A stretch of DNA of 64,000 nucleotides from Morinoia aosen. Its lineage: Eukaryota; Arthropoda; Malacostraca; Amphipoda; Talitridae. The stretch spans positions 11,860,001-11,924,000 of the forward strand of contig CM059563.1 in assembly GCA_030386875.1 (NCBI GenBank), read 5' to 3'. The notes beneath the pieces were generated by a model. That model did not search any database, had not been told where the DNA came from, and worked only from the letters and a program-made list of their open reading frames with translations. The position numbers and the translations under genes are program-made. Every line of letters begins with the position of its first letter. The first letter of the stretch is position 1. Below, piece after piece: positions 1-27,300 of the stretch.

Positions 1-567
1 TTCTGGTAGGACAATGGTGGTTTTGATCTTAATCTTGCTTCAGTGATGAGCCGAAACTGAATCCTGTTGTGAAGAACGTATTTTTAATGCTTCCATTGTT
101 AAGTTGTACATGTACGACATATCGCTTGCTGCTTCGAACAAAAAGAAAGCCAAATGTGGGTTCATAGTTTTTTATTTGAGTTAAAGTACTGCATTCATTG
201 TTCTTCTTATGTGATGGGAATTTAGCAGGAGAGCTACTAGATTATTTATTTTCAGTATTAGATGTGCTAATAATACTTCGGGGATGTTGAAAAAACTGTA
301 AGGTATTTTTAAGAAAACTTTTGTCCGATATTCTCAAGTAAATATAGCTTATTAAATTTGTTTTCATAATGAATAGATGCGCTCGTTCCGAAGTCTTAAA
401 ACTGGTCTAATATCGTGTAGCATTTGCGCTGCCAGACATTCCAATTTTATCTGAATGAACTCGCATATTTCTTATTTTAGTTGAAGATGTGTGACGTACT
501 CAATTTTAAAGCATTGAGCTTCACTGAACTTAAAAAAACTCAACTTGCGTGTGTGCATCGCTTCCAG
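1..567 (+). other. PFKFB intron, upstream part
   Basis: This is AT-rich sequence before the first PFKFB exon, ending in the acceptor at 561-567. It is presumed to be the end of an intron that starts outside the window. I see no repeat, RNA gene or other exon in it. Confidence 0.7.
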
Positions 568-14812
<14,245 letters not shown>

Positions 14813-14949
14813 AGTACAGGAATCGTGTTTCTCAAGTGTGAACCGACAATTTTTACTGGTGTTAAGTCCTGTTTTTGTGAGAGATGGAGGCACAATCTTT
14901 GAAACATTGAATTGTGGACATCTCTGAAACGTGGTGAGGACATCTATGG

Positions 14950-15965
14950 TGAGGAGGAGTTGGACATCCTTCAGATGTGGTGGAGTGGGACGTCTCTGAG
15001 AGATGAGATGGTGGAGTTGGACATCCCTGAGAGATGGTGGAGTTGGACATCCCTGAGAGATGGTGGAGTTGGACATCCCTGAGAGATGGTGGAGTTGGAC
15101 ATCCCTGAGAGATGGTGGAGTTGGACATCCCTGAGAGATGGTGGAGTTGGACATCCCTGATAGGCGGAGGAGTTGGACATCCCTGATTGGCGGAGGAGTT
15201 GGAAATGCTGAGAGGTGGGGGAGCTGGACATCCCTGAGAGGTGGATGAGCTGGACATCCCTGAGAGTTGGAGGAGTTGGACATCCCTGAGATGTGGGGGA
15301 GTTGAACATCCCTGAGATGTGGGGGAGTTGAACATCCCTGAGATGTGGGGGAGTTGGACATCCCTGAGATGTGGAGGAGTTGGACATCCCTGAGATGTGG
15401 GGGAGTTGGACATCCCTGAGATGTGGGGGAGTTGAACATCCCTGAGATGTGGGGGAGTTGAACATCCCTGAGATGTGGGGGAGTTGGACATCCTTGAGAT
15501 GTGGGGGAGTTGGACATCCCTGAGATGTGGGGGAGTTGGACATCCCTGAGATGTGGGGGAGTTGGACATCCCTGAGATGTGGGGGAGTTGGACATCCCTG
15601 AGATGTGGAGGAGTTGGACATCCCTGAGATGTGGAGGAGTTGGACATCCCTGAGATGTGGAGGAGTTGGACATCCCTGAGATGTGGAGGAGTTGGACATC
15701 CCTGAGATGTGGGGGAGTTGGACATCCCTGAGATATGGGGGAGTTGGACATCCCTGAGATATGGGGGAGTTGGACATCCCTGAGATGTGGGGGAGCTGGA
15801 CATCCCAGAGATGTGGGGGAATTGGCCATCCCAGAGAGGTGGAGGAGTTGGAAATCCCCAAGATGTGTGGGAGTTGGAAATCCCCAAGATGTGTGGGAGT
15901 TGGAAATCCCCGAGATGTGTGGGAGTTGGAAATCCCCGAGATGTGTGGGAGTTGGACATACTCAA
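14950..15965. repeat. 26-bp minisatellite downstream of the PFKFB stop codon
   Basis: There are roughly 39 tandem units of a 26-bp consensus, gatgtgggggagttggacat plus ccctga. Variants are grouped in blocks: gagatggtgg types at 15010-15150, ttgaacat types in the middle, and gatgtgtgggagttggaaat types at 15860-15960. The array begins about 140 bp after the PFKFB stop, so it may lie in the 3' UTR. Since 26 is not a multiple of 3 and the unit lacks stops on the minus strand, all three minus frames stay open for hundreds of codons with the same 26-residue period. These are not genes. Confidence 0.95.
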
Positions 15966-16738
15966 GTTCATCATATGTTGAAGTGCCCGAGAGTGTAATT
16001 CTTCGATGCGTAGAGTGTTACTCAGTAAGGCACTACACTCTCCCTGTTGACCCACTTTGGTAGTCCGATAACTGTGTTGTAATAGTGCTCCCGTATAGAG
16101 CCCAGGGCTTACGTGTAGACTGAAGCTTAGATGCCATGTTCAAAAGGACTAAATTTGGCAGTATTACTCTTCATTACATTGGTCTGAGAAGTGAACTGTG
16201 TTGCAGAACTGAATACATAGCACTTTGTAGCCGTATTTATGCATTGAATTAATGTCAAGAGTGGACAACCTTGCTGTAGGTAAGAATTCATTGCAACAGT
16301 AATGTATTTCGGTGATCTAATATTGGCGATATGTGAGGTTCTTAGAATCATACGATACTAAGTGCCATTTTCTAGCGAAAATGAGTGATGTATACCGCTG
16401 TCATCCATAAATTTTCCTTTGCATGGACTGCGAGTCGTAGGTACAGTAAGATAGCTACACAATGTCGAATACCTCCATAAGTTGCTGAGCTGCGATGGTT
16501 TCTACGTCGCCAAACTTTGACGCCGTTTTCTGACGTGTTTAAAAAGCAGCGCTTGGTACCGTATGAATGTTAGGCCTCATATGAGATGCGTGCCAAACTT
16601 CTTCTTTCATGTTTCTCCGCGTAGTTGAGAGACGAGCTGTACCGAAGTACTAGTCTTTTACTGTTCAGTTTCTCGATTTGCTAGCCTCAAGCGTAGAGAT
16701 GAACATTTTTGAGGTCTCTGACAACCATCTTGGGATCT

Positions 16739-16949
16739 TTTCCAGATATGCCCCGACATGAATGCAAATCATAAGTTCACCCACTTGTAACTTTTGAAAT
16801 AATGCACCCATCTACTTCAAATAACTCTCATGCGAAAGATTAAAACATTCTTTCGTTTGAGGGTAATTTGAAGTCGATGGGTGAATTATTTTGAAAGTTA
16901 GAAGTGGGTGAACTTATGTGTTGCATTAGTGGTGGGGCTTATCTGGAAA
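16739..16949. repeat. Palindromic MITE-like hairpin element
   Basis: The element is about 211 bp and pairs almost end to end. It opens tttccagatatgcccc and closes ggggcttatctggaaa. Inside, ataagttcacccacttgtaa pairs with the region ending gtgggtgaacttat. The centre lies near 16844. The structure suggests a non-autonomous DNA transposon or foldback element of unknown family. Confidence 0.8.
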
Positions 16950-19900
16950 CAATCCTTATCTTGCGTGTGCTGTGTAGCTTCCGATTGCAATATTGCCGGC
17001 TACACTCCGCGTCATTGATTCTACCTATTCTTCGGTGGTCTCATTGGTGCTAACGTCGCATTTCGCGCTAGGCTGCCTCTCACCGAGAGCTATTTATTCT
17101 GCTTGACCTATTTATTATATTATCATGAAGAGTGAAAAGCAACGATGAAATGGAAAGACTAAGAGTCAATGCAGAGAAACATCGAGAGTTCTTGGTCCGT
17201 TTTTGCTTTTGCTCGAACCATAACTGATGACTGGAGAATTGAGGATCAATCTAAAAAGAATGATTACAGAGTTTTTCATTCATTTCTCTGTGATGTGAAC
17301 CATGTTTCGTTTGGAGTAGTAAACAGCGATGCGCCGTGGTACCGTGCAATCTCTTCAAATGGCTTGCATTTAAAAATCAATTTGAGTCTGCGTCGCTGGC
17401 TGCGGATGTAGTCCGCCACCCCACTGCGCACAATAGCCGCCGGCAAATTCGGTGTTTTAGTGGTGGCCAGACTCCTGCAAACGTGACTTGATACTTGGTG
17501 ACGCTAAATACTCTTTTGTTCTTGAACATTTGAACAAACACAAGCTTGTGAATAAGTTCGCAAAAAACTAAATACTTGAAATGATACGAGTGTAGACATA
17601 ATCGTTTAGTCGACATATCCGTTATCTACCTTGTACGAGTATGATTTGAGAACAAACTGAGGTTGAGGTTTCTCTAAGCACAACCGTGCCTCTAATTTTC
17701 GAGCTAATATTATTAGCTGCGTTGTTGTTTTACTTTAAGTAATCGGTAGGCTTATTCTGTTTGATTTTTGGTGATAGATGGGTTCTTTATAAGTCTATAT
17801 GAGCATATTTTAGCACTATTTTTACTACAATGCTTCCGAATATCGAGTGTACGCGGATGATGGTTTTATGTCTAGGGCTTGTGGCCATACACTATGAACG
17901 TCAATTCATTTTTCAAATAGCCAACTTTCACACACGTGTACTCTAATAGCATGTTCCAACTTTCTCTTAATTTTCCATGAGATAAATTCAATTTATTTCA
18001 CATTTTCGATACACTGCGCTGCTGTACCTATTTTCATGCATTTTTTTATTCGCTTCGCCGAGTTTTTCAGACATTTTAGGCAGTAAGAATGGTTTAGAAG
18101 TAATCGTCAAGCACAAATGTGCTGATGTAAATGATTTTCATATTTAACGGTAGTTTCTGTTTTTACATCTTAGTTTAAATTTATAACAGTTTTTAGCTTG
18201 TTGTGTCCTAGAAAATCGTCTACTTCGAGGGCAGATTTTTTTGCAATGCTTTCCGGCGAGCAGTAAGTGTACCAGAAATATTCGTAGTTTCATGTGGCTG
18301 TTGATTTATAGAAGGAAAATTAGGGGTGCTTGGATCAAGGAAACAAAACATTTATTGTTGAGGGACCAAAACGTCATTAAGCATGTGTTCATCCTGAATG
18401 TAAATTTCACTTGAAGAAAGAAAGCTGAGATTTTAAATATGCAATGAGAAGCGAAGACGAAACGATAAACCATGTTTGTGCTCCTGAGATGCCTACATAG
18501 CGCTGTCGATGGTTAAATCCCATTGGTACTAATAATAACCAACTTAGAACGATATCTACTATCACTACGATAACTAAAATCCTCAGTGTCGTAGAAATGG
18601 AAGTTGTATCAGAAATAGATTTAATTACATTAATATAACTAATAAAGCTCGCTCACGGTAGCGGCGGTAGTTATAAAAAGAACATATTTTTGAATTGGCA
18701 CATCTAATTGTATCAAAGAGCACAGATATTCCCTTATTTTGCCCTTAGCATGCTCTGTGGAGTATAATGTGATACGATGGCCTGCGTAATTCCTCCAGTA
18801 CTAAATGGGAGCGGACAATCGAGTCCACCTTCCGCGTGTAACTCAAGTCTTCCAAATTCCAGAAAGAAGTTTTTTCCCCTACTTAGGAGTTCCTTATTTA
18901 GGTTGTTTGAAATTGGCTGTGCGTTTATTATTTTCTTGGTAAAAATAGATTAATCAATGGTCCTGAACAGCTATGGTCGCTTTATATTTTTTGGATTCGT
19001 TCTCAAGAAGACGACGATTGTATATTTTGATGATGCGGTTAACGTGATGACGTAAAATTACTGTGAAGTGATCGTTGTTCAGCGAGTATTAGGTTTAAAA
19101 ATTGTTATTTGTTGAGATAGATATTTATCACATTCAAGTGTTGAATCGGCGAAGTTTGAGAGTTTAAATCTTTATTTTTCTGGGTTAGATAAGCAGAATG
19201 TAAACTGTATAACGATAGGTAAAATTATAAGAAGATTAAGAAATCATATGTTCTTGAATTGAGATAAAACATGTGCGTTTAAGTGGTTTTAATGGCGATT
19301 TTAGATTAAATTTAGCCTTTATCCATTAGATTAATAAAGAAGATGCTAAAGTGTAGGGAACAGAAAGGAGTAGGAGCGGACTTGGCACGCTGACTGCTGT
19401 CTTACTCGCCGGTGGTCGCTGGAGAGATTGCCGGATGACTCACCGGTGGTCACAAGCTGTTACATGAAAATCAAATGAAGGTCCGTACCAAGTCATGTTT
19501 ATCTCCATGTTGGAAGTGAAAATCGAATTCAATGTGCGCTCAATATTGTACTTCAGCTTAACCCACCGCAGGTAACGCAATTCAGTTTAATTTTCGAAAA
19601 AAAATTTGAATTCACTTTAATTTTTGCACTTGAAATTACTTTTTACTGAAGTTTCGAGAAGTCAATTAGTCTAAAAATTAATACTGATCATTTTGAGATC
19701 ACTGCACTAAGTGTATATCAGAATAAATATTTTTTATGGGAAAATGAATGAAAATGAATAACTAATTTGTTCTTGAATCTAGTTGTTCTCCAAATATTGG
19801 ATTCCGGATATTTTTGAATTGTTAGAAAATGTTACTCGACCCTTTTTAACTCAATGTATAACGATATTCTTCAAATAACTTTTCGTTAAAAACTGGTATA

Positions 19901-20480
19901 CTTCCCTTCTCAACTCTGTTTAGGCTTCTACAGAAAGTAAGACCAAGGATGTTGAGACCTGCGCCCGTATCCCACATATAGACGCTCCGACTGAATGGAG
20001 TAACCCTTCCATTTGTTCTTGGGTCTCAGCGTTCGTCAGGGAATGGGTAGAATTTCGAGCCCCTTTAGAAAAGTATGCTATTCGCGTGAGTCCTAAGTAG
20101 TACAGAATAGGATTTTCATTTGTACACAAATTCACTATCTAAGTAGCAAAAAACGCATGTTGACTGCCGGTCTGCTGTTGGTTTGGTTTCGAAGTTGACC
20201 TGTATTTTGTTTTTTTTTTTGTTTTGCTGGTTAATTTTCGTCTCTATTTTAAATTTTAATGCTTTGCTACCTTCTAACTCCAATGCTGCCGGCTGTTCCA
20301 GAGGAGCTGATTTTGGCTGTCATGTGAGGCAAAAACAATGAGCGCTGTCCAGGTGCTAGGAGCCTAAAATCGTAAAAGCCATTTTACTTCAGCGAAAACG
20401 ATTCTAAAACCCTAAATTGGCCGAGATCCAACAACACGTACAAAAATCTAGATTTTGAAGACAATGTTGCAATATTTTGT
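16950..20480. other. Intergenic sequence, no gene recognised
   Basis: This is AT-rich sequence between the palindrome and the first dispersed-repeat copy. Its ORFs are all under 81 codons and none is recognisable. I see no tandem repeat or RNA gene. Confidence 0.6.
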
Positions 20481-20489
20481 TGCAATATC

Positions 20490-20860
20490 TGCACACACTA
20501 AACTAACATCAGAACTGGGGTGTGATCTAAGCTGCGGTTTTCTACCTGCATCACCGCATGTCATGACGGAGGAAAGTGACACTCGATCGTAAGATCAGGT
20601 AGGCTGTCCTTTTTTTGAAATAAAATAGTCTTTTGTTTTGATACAACCATTGCTTCTGTTTACTGCTGTCTTTGTTTCTGCGTCTGTTATTTAACTTTTA
20701 TCTTATTTATAAACAAATTTCAATCTCGTTCAAGTGCGCAGAGAATTCTCTGTGCCAACACACTTGTGCATAGATCTCCCGTTCACTCAACTTCTTACTA
20801 AATGGCTCCTTCCTCTTTCCTCACTTGGAACACATTTTTTTGCGGTTAGGGAGGACACTT
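20490..20860 (+). repeat. Dispersed repeat family, copy A
   Basis: Shared landmarks in order are aggtaggc, a ttttgttttg-like tract, gtttactgctgtc, a tttctt-rich middle, cttactaaatggctccttcc and ggttagggagg. The same landmarks appear near 25150, 46745, 49822 and 50040. This copy stops before the TAATC-type tail. It could be a SINE or a LINE 3' end; no RNA polymerase III boxes were identified. Confidence 0.65.
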
Positions 20861-23300
20861 ATTGTCCACTCTGACAGTCAGTTTCTGAAACACGGTCGTG
20901 TTCTGGTAAACTTTTGATAATTTCAACACAAGTAAGGCGCAAGAATGAATTAATAAATACTAGCCTGCAATATTAGCAATATATAAATGGGCTTCGAGGC
21001 TTCTGTGCCAGCGCGAAAGGTGTCTGCTCAGTTCCTTTGGCGTTCGCTGTTACATGGTGGGTGAAGACCATTTTGATGTGATGCAGCATTTTATTCAACT
21101 TCGCATTCAGTTGAGATTTATTGAAACCTCGTCATGCTATGCGGTTAGATACTCCATGTGCTGGAGTGGAAGAGCGTAGTTGAGCCATGTAGATATTTTT
21201 TGTTTACGATGCTCGTACATGAGTTTGTGTTTAAAAAATTCCTACCGCTGCAGCGTCTGTGTCGCCACTTTATGGAATAAAATCAGAGATGAAGGTTCTT
21301 GTGTTTCCCTGGTCTACCTTACCGTTATTTTGTATTTTTGTGGGCATACTACGAAGTTGCGAGTAGAGTGATTCTAGAGATATTTGAGCCCATATGTTAC
21401 TGGATCTTATGACTGGAACGATCAGGCTACCTCTTTCATTAGATTTCATGTTTTCAGTCTTTTTTTGTACTTGTACGGTGTTTTGGATCGTTATAGAGAA
21501 AAAAGAGAAGATGTAGTAAATACATAACCAAACGTAACTCATTGTCGTAATTTCTGACATTTGGAAATGTAACGCAGGACTCGCAAGATCTCTGTTTAAG
21601 GTAATAATTTTCTCTGAACAAAATCTTACAGAAGCTGGTACTCTGTGCGTTGCTTTAGGCGTCGCTGAGTTTGCTTTACTCGTATTTCCATGCGTGCGAA
21701 GTATAAATACTTATTTTTGACGAAGTAAATGATATATTTGAAAGTCATATAAGATTCTGAGTTCCCCGTTAGGTTTGTGTGTTGGCACTATAACATTCAC
21801 TCGTTTTGGATGACTATTGATTTTGCTGACCATCGTTGTTCGCCCGTTTGTCGGACTCCCTCGCCAATAGATGGATCGTATTGCGGTAAGTCGAGTTCGA
21901 AAATTGGCGCGTGAAGCTCGCTTCTTGACTCGCTGAATTGGCTCGTTTAGTTAGCTCCTTTTAGTTCTCTTGTAAGCAAACTAGAATTTGACCTTTTCCT
22001 TTCTTAACCCCTAAATTCGATATACAATTTAACTGTTTTTTATTGCATCACGAGCAGTTAGCTTGATCGTAGTCAAACTTACACCATAGAAAACATTAAC
22101 TGTGTTCTTAAAAAAATCGGATACCGTAAGTACCGTACAAATGTATTTGAAGCATGAAACTAGTAAATACAGACTCATATTAATTATAGTCAGTAACCTC
22201 ATTACCTCTCATGTATTTTGTAACCTTTTTGTTCCAGGATTGCACTACGGGAAGGTCAAGAGAAGACGCTCTGCTGACGGTTCCTCCCCACTACTAGGAA
22301 TCGCCCGTTTTCTGAATTCCCGAGTCAGCAAGCCGGAGCTGTGGCGAATTTGGTTCGAGATTTGGTGAATTGTAGGTAGCTTCTCTGAGACGCGATCCCG
22401 TTGCTAATCTGGAGGGAATTAAGGTCTTCGTACATGACAGACTCAATGTGTTGTGGCTACAGTGACGTGTCTCCCGAGGGGAACGTCGTCGGTGGTGCTG
22501 TGAGGCCTGCTGAAGAGCCCAATCCACCGAGGACTGATCACGCGTCGCAGAAATATAAGCAAGTGAACTCTGTACTCCAACCGATTTTGCAATAATGAAG
22601 ATCCAGAAAGCATAAATGTTAGTAAATAATTTGAAGTCTTATTGTGCGTTGTCCTCATTTTGAAGGGTTCACTTGTACTCAACTGAATACGTGTTTTGAG
22701 CGAGCTAGCTTCTAGGCTCCTGTTGTGTTTATGAAATTAAGCACACTGCTTAGAAAAGTTCGATACTGCAGACTTTGGACGAGGTATTTGACCTAGTGCT
22801 CATACACCGAGAGCCAAATGAGAGCGTGGCTAATTTTACATTTTATTGCGTGTGAATTTTATTTTTTCAAGCGTCTTTGCGACATTGAATTACTCCTTAG
22901 TTGATTTTATGTTGGAATGACAAGTTTCAGACTTTAAGAATCCTTTCATCGCCATTCAACTTCGCTAGTAGCCTAATATTTAACTATTTAATTTAATATG
23001 AACATGTAGGATTTCTAATTTTCTTAGATTATAGTCACTGTGAGTGAAATTTTTTTACGACAGGTTTCCTCAACTTATAACATTACATTTGTTGAAATTT
23101 TAGACTGTGATCCGATATTTAAAAACTATTTCATGGCTATTTACTAAGTTCAATCATGCCTAGGCATCCAAGTATAGTCTGCAGCAGTTCTGTTTCGCTG
23201 CTCTAGCGGCACATTTATACCCTCTGTCTCACAAGCGTTCTTACTGCATCGTATTCTTACCGCACTTTATTACACTGTACCCATGTCTAATTTTTTAATT
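20861..23300. other. Intergenic sequence with one weak exon-like stretch
   Basis: This is AT-rich, with no recognised gene. A less AT-rich stretch at about 22238-22600 follows a pyrimidine-rich acceptor-like sequence (tttttgttccag) but has no conserved reading frame that I can recognise. Confidence 0.5.
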
Positions 23301-23307
23301 TAAAGGT

Positions 23308-23407
23308 CCAGCTTTTCGCTTGGGCGTCTATGGATTAAGCCGCCCAAGGATAGACTCTACAATAGACGGCTAAAATCAAAGATGCTCCGACGAAGAAGTT
23401 AGACTGG
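23308..23407. repeat. Possible divergent relative of the CCAGTC MITE
   Basis: This 100-bp stretch starts ccagcttttcgc and ends gacgaagaagttagactgg. It closely resembles the right end of the 26251-26344 element and carries the same gacggc core. The left end is diverged. Confidence 0.45.
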
Positions 23408-24117
23408 GATGTGTGTTCAGGCGACGAGTTCATCGGTCCCGTATTTCGTTCGGCCTACCATAAAATACAGCAAACCTTTACTCAACGTGTGATGTTTTTA
23501 TTAATTCATGTACTGCTTAATAGCGTACTTCATCCGCGAACCTATGTGTTTCTACCCGACTGAAGTGTTACGCTTACAGTATTTTAAAAAATATTCTCGT
23601 TCATTTTTCCTCGTTTCGTGGACTACTTGAGGCAGGTTGAAGATGAATCGTTTTTAGTATCTGTCTCCTAGCGTGGTAGTTGCACTGGGATAGAGGGAGG
23701 GTGCCATTCTTATGGACGTCTTTCATCGTGGAAACCAACCTACTTGTCATGAATACGTTAGCTGAGTTGTTCTGATGGTAATCTTGATTGTTTGTTTTAC
23801 GTAACGTAAGATATTCATCTCATACTATTCTGAAAAAATACCTACTTTAAACTTTACTAAGCTGCAATTTTGATCCAGATTTTTTACGTTTTGTTACATA
23901 CTCGGATAATTTTGAGTCGAAAAAGGCTATTTTAAAACCATAACCTCTTTCGAGCTGATAAATATTCTCTTCTTCCAGACGGTCGATGTTCCTACTTTTT
24001 TGTGCGAGACTTCAGTTCTTACTTATCTTTGAAGCTGTTTATAGTTACGAAAATGCTCATCCTGAATTCAAGTATTCCTTGTTTTTTTTCACCTGCTAGG
24101 TGATGCTTTTCTTTTGA

Positions 24118-24630
24118 ATTATATCGTTTGACCTTCTTATTGATCAACTAGGTCTTTCGACCTTATCACTTCTCTGCTAGATCGTTTGGGCTTCTTACTT
24201 CTTTGCTAGATCGTTTGGGCTTCTCACTTCTCTGCTAGATCGTTTGGGCTTCTTACTTCTTCGCTAGATCATTTGGGCTTCTCACTTCTCTGCTAGATCG
24301 TTTGGGCTTCTCACTTCTCTACTAGATCGTTTGGGCTTCTCACTTCTCTACTAGATCGTTTGGGCTTCTCACTTCTCTGCTAGATCGTTTGGGCTTCTTA
24401 CTTCTTCGCTAGATCATTTGGGCTTCTCACTTCTCTGCTAGATCGTTTGGGCTTCTCACTTCTCTACTAGATCGTTTGGGCTTCTCACTTCTCTACTAGA
24501 TCGTTTGGGCTTCTCACTTCTCTACTAGATCGTTTGGGCTTCTCACTTCTCTACTAGATCGTTTGGGCTTCTCACTTCTCTACTAGATCATTTGATCTTT
24601 CATTTCTCTGTTAGATCGTTTGACCTTCCC
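24118..24630. repeat. 29-bp minisatellite with 145-bp higher-order repeat
   Basis: About 16 units of a 29-bp consensus are present (ctagatcgtttgggcttctc plus acttctcta), with degenerate units at both edges. A variant pair reading ttcttcgctagatcatttgg recurs at 24261 and 24406, exactly 145 bp (five units) apart. This shows that a block of five was duplicated as a whole. Confidence 0.93.
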
Positions 24631-25149
24631 GATTCTTTACTAATTCATTAGGTATTTCCACTTCTGTTCCAGACATGCACGTTCCTACTCGACTATACCA
24701 GATAATCTGGTCTAGAACTGCCCCTAATTTTGTCGGGGCTTTTGCTCATTTCGGACACGGAACTGCGGCCGGAGTTCCTAGTTGGTGCCTTGGTTTTCAC
24801 TTCGGTTGTAGTGGCCAGAAACTTCGTCTTAAATTTCATCTGATTGAGAAGGATATTGAAATAATCAAAATGCAAGCAACGTGGAATTTACATAATGTGA
24901 AAAATGCTTGCCATCAGCACAAAATGGAAGTGTTACCTGTACAGCATCGTTTTCATAGCTCATCGTCATTTGTATTATACGTCACGTAAGCTCATTTTTT
25001 CCTCCATGTTTCCAAAGCTCTGGAACTGAAATTTGTCTTCCAAACCCGTAGAAACTTGCAGCTTGGTTCTTGCATTTACGTGTGAGGATTTCGTAACGCT
25101 GCAATTTATGAACTCGCTCGTTTTATAATCGTCGGTGCACAAACAAAAG

Positions 25150-25530
25150 AACCTCCGTAATTTTTACTCAGAAGGGTACAACTTGTGTGTTTGAAGGAAA
25201 TAAGCCCACAGGAGGAAGATGCAAGATCTCGAGCTGAAGGTTAGGTAGGCCATTTTTGTGTAGAAATAAAATAAGTTCCTTGTTTTGTAACAGATCATCT
25301 TTTTTTGGTTTACTGCTGTCCTCTTATCAACACCTATTACTTCCTTTTTAAAATTTTATTCTCTATCATGAAATTTCAGTTTTGTTTCCATGAGTAGGAT
25401 GTGGGGACACACGCGCTTTGATTCCCCGTTTCCTCAATTCCATACTAATTGGTGTCTTCCTCTTTTCTTTCTTGGGAGCGCCTTTTTGTGGTTAGGGATG
25501 CTTAGGTTAACTTGTAATCTTATAATCATC
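25150..25530 (+). repeat. Dispersed repeat family, copy B
   Basis: This copy runs from near aaggaaataagcccacagga through ggttaggtaggcc, the ttggtttactgctgtcctc motif, catactaattggtgtcttcc and gtggttagggatgctta, to a tail reading taacttgtaatctta. It is the most complete copy alongside the one at 50040. Confidence 0.65.
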
Positions 25531-26250
25531 ACTTTCATGTTTTAGAAGCTTAAAAATATTCATCATATCAATCGTTGATTTACTTCATTGCCTAAATCCT
25601 CATCCTGGAGACTGGAAGAGCTTTGGCCGCCCGATGTCATGAGACGTGAGGTATCAAAGCCTCCACTTATATTTTACTTGAACGCGCCCTATATTCCAGC
25701 TGGGATACCTCTATTTAGTATTTTGTAAGTTTTGACGAACTTTGGTTGAAACTCGATGAATTGTCTTTGATAGATTTTTATTAAATACTAGCGAGTTATT
25801 TTAACGTCATAGCAATCATTATTTCAGGTGCACACTTGCGGCTGATTTGCTTAAAGGCTCCAAGAAAAGAGGATATTTGGGATTATTTAATACAATGACA
25901 CGTTTGCTGGGTCTGAGGAGTGATAAAAGTTCTGCCTCTTTTATAGTTTGACAAGACGTTTTAATCCACGTTTGCGATATTTTTTCTTGTGTAAACCTTG
26001 AGACTGTAACGCGTCGTTTGTGACTGATTTATGTATAAACCTTCGATTTTTTTCGTTAATGTACGTTTAACCTTCCGCTTTAGACTACTTCTGGTCGAAT
26101 TGTGTACAATAACACTTGCTGCACAAATGGAGCTGGAAGGAGTGCTCCTGCACAATGATAATACAATACAATTACTCTAGAGTTCAAGGAGCTGAGTTGT
26201 AGGAGATGCTTCTTCGTCTTTACCCTGCTCGGATTAGCGAAAGAGCACAT

Positions 26251-26344
26251 CCAGTCAAACTTTTACGCCCCCTGCAAGCATGTTTTTAGCCGCCTAAGCG
26301 ATTTAATCGCTTAAATCGCTTAGACGGCGAAAAAGTTAGACTGG
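26251..26344. repeat. Short palindromic MITE, 94 bp
   Basis: The ends are ccagtcaaacttttacgcc and ggcgaaaaagttagactgg, inverted with two mismatches. The middle is a second palindrome, cgcctaagcgatttaatcgc followed by ttaaatcgcttagacggcg. The nested structure is typical of miniature inverted-repeat elements. No target duplication is clear. Confidence 0.75.
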
Positions 26345-27300
26345 AAAGGTGAGGTTTAACGTCGTGGTGGCTCTATGTACTCGTCTGTCGTTTGTGCGTA
26401 ATTTATTATCACAGGATTCGTAATGTTGAAGGGAAAACTGCTCTGATAATAATCACTATTTGTTCATTGAGAAATATTACGAGAAATACCGGCATTCTCG
26501 CGTGTTTCATCACGAAAAAATGCCAACTACTAAGAAAAAGGTTCCATGTTTCACGGCATTTTGTGCATTGTACATTCTAAACATTTCGCCTACAAGTTTT
26601 TAATTTTAGTTTTTTATTCTTGTAGGGGCTTACGTTTATTATTTTACCCAGGTGCTTCGTGCTGCATTCATTTCGCTGAATTTAAAACTTCAATCAGCAT
26701 TCATAGTATTACGGTATTTTGGATTGATATTAAAAAATGTGATAGAGATCGTATTTTCTTCTCCTTTTCCTTCACTAAAGCAGACAAATTGCTTGCTAAA
26801 AACTGAAGTTTGTATTCCACATGTTGAATACAAACTTGACATGTTGAATAAACTTTTTACTAAAATTCTGCGTTTCTCGCGAGGTATAACGGAATCAATA
26901 GAAATGAACTTCTTTCAATGGCAGCATAAGATACGCAAATACGTGGAAAAGTTATTTTCAGGGTTCCTTCATCGATAAATTCATATGGCCATAACAAGTA
27001 AATGTAAGAAATTTGAATTTAAAATGTTTTTTCATGGAAAAGTCGCTAATTTTCTTGGAGAGAAATTTCGCTAAAGTTGCTGCTTGTGGCAACACTAACC
27101 TCGACAGGTGCCTTGTCTGTGACAAATGAGATTGAATTGAACCGCGCTGTGAGGAGGGTCTTGGCCTCTTGTGCGTAGCACCTGTCAGGGAGTATGTGAT
27201 CGCCTTTTCTTTACTACTTTAATTTGTGATTGCAATCGCGTTTTCTGTTCTTTTTGTTCAGTTATTTATCTTGCATGTTCGCAACCTCTTTTCTATCCCT

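Noticed and set aside
15735-16063. Plus-strand ORFs rich in GELDIPEMWGSW-type repeats
   Set aside because: They are the same minisatellite read on the other strand.
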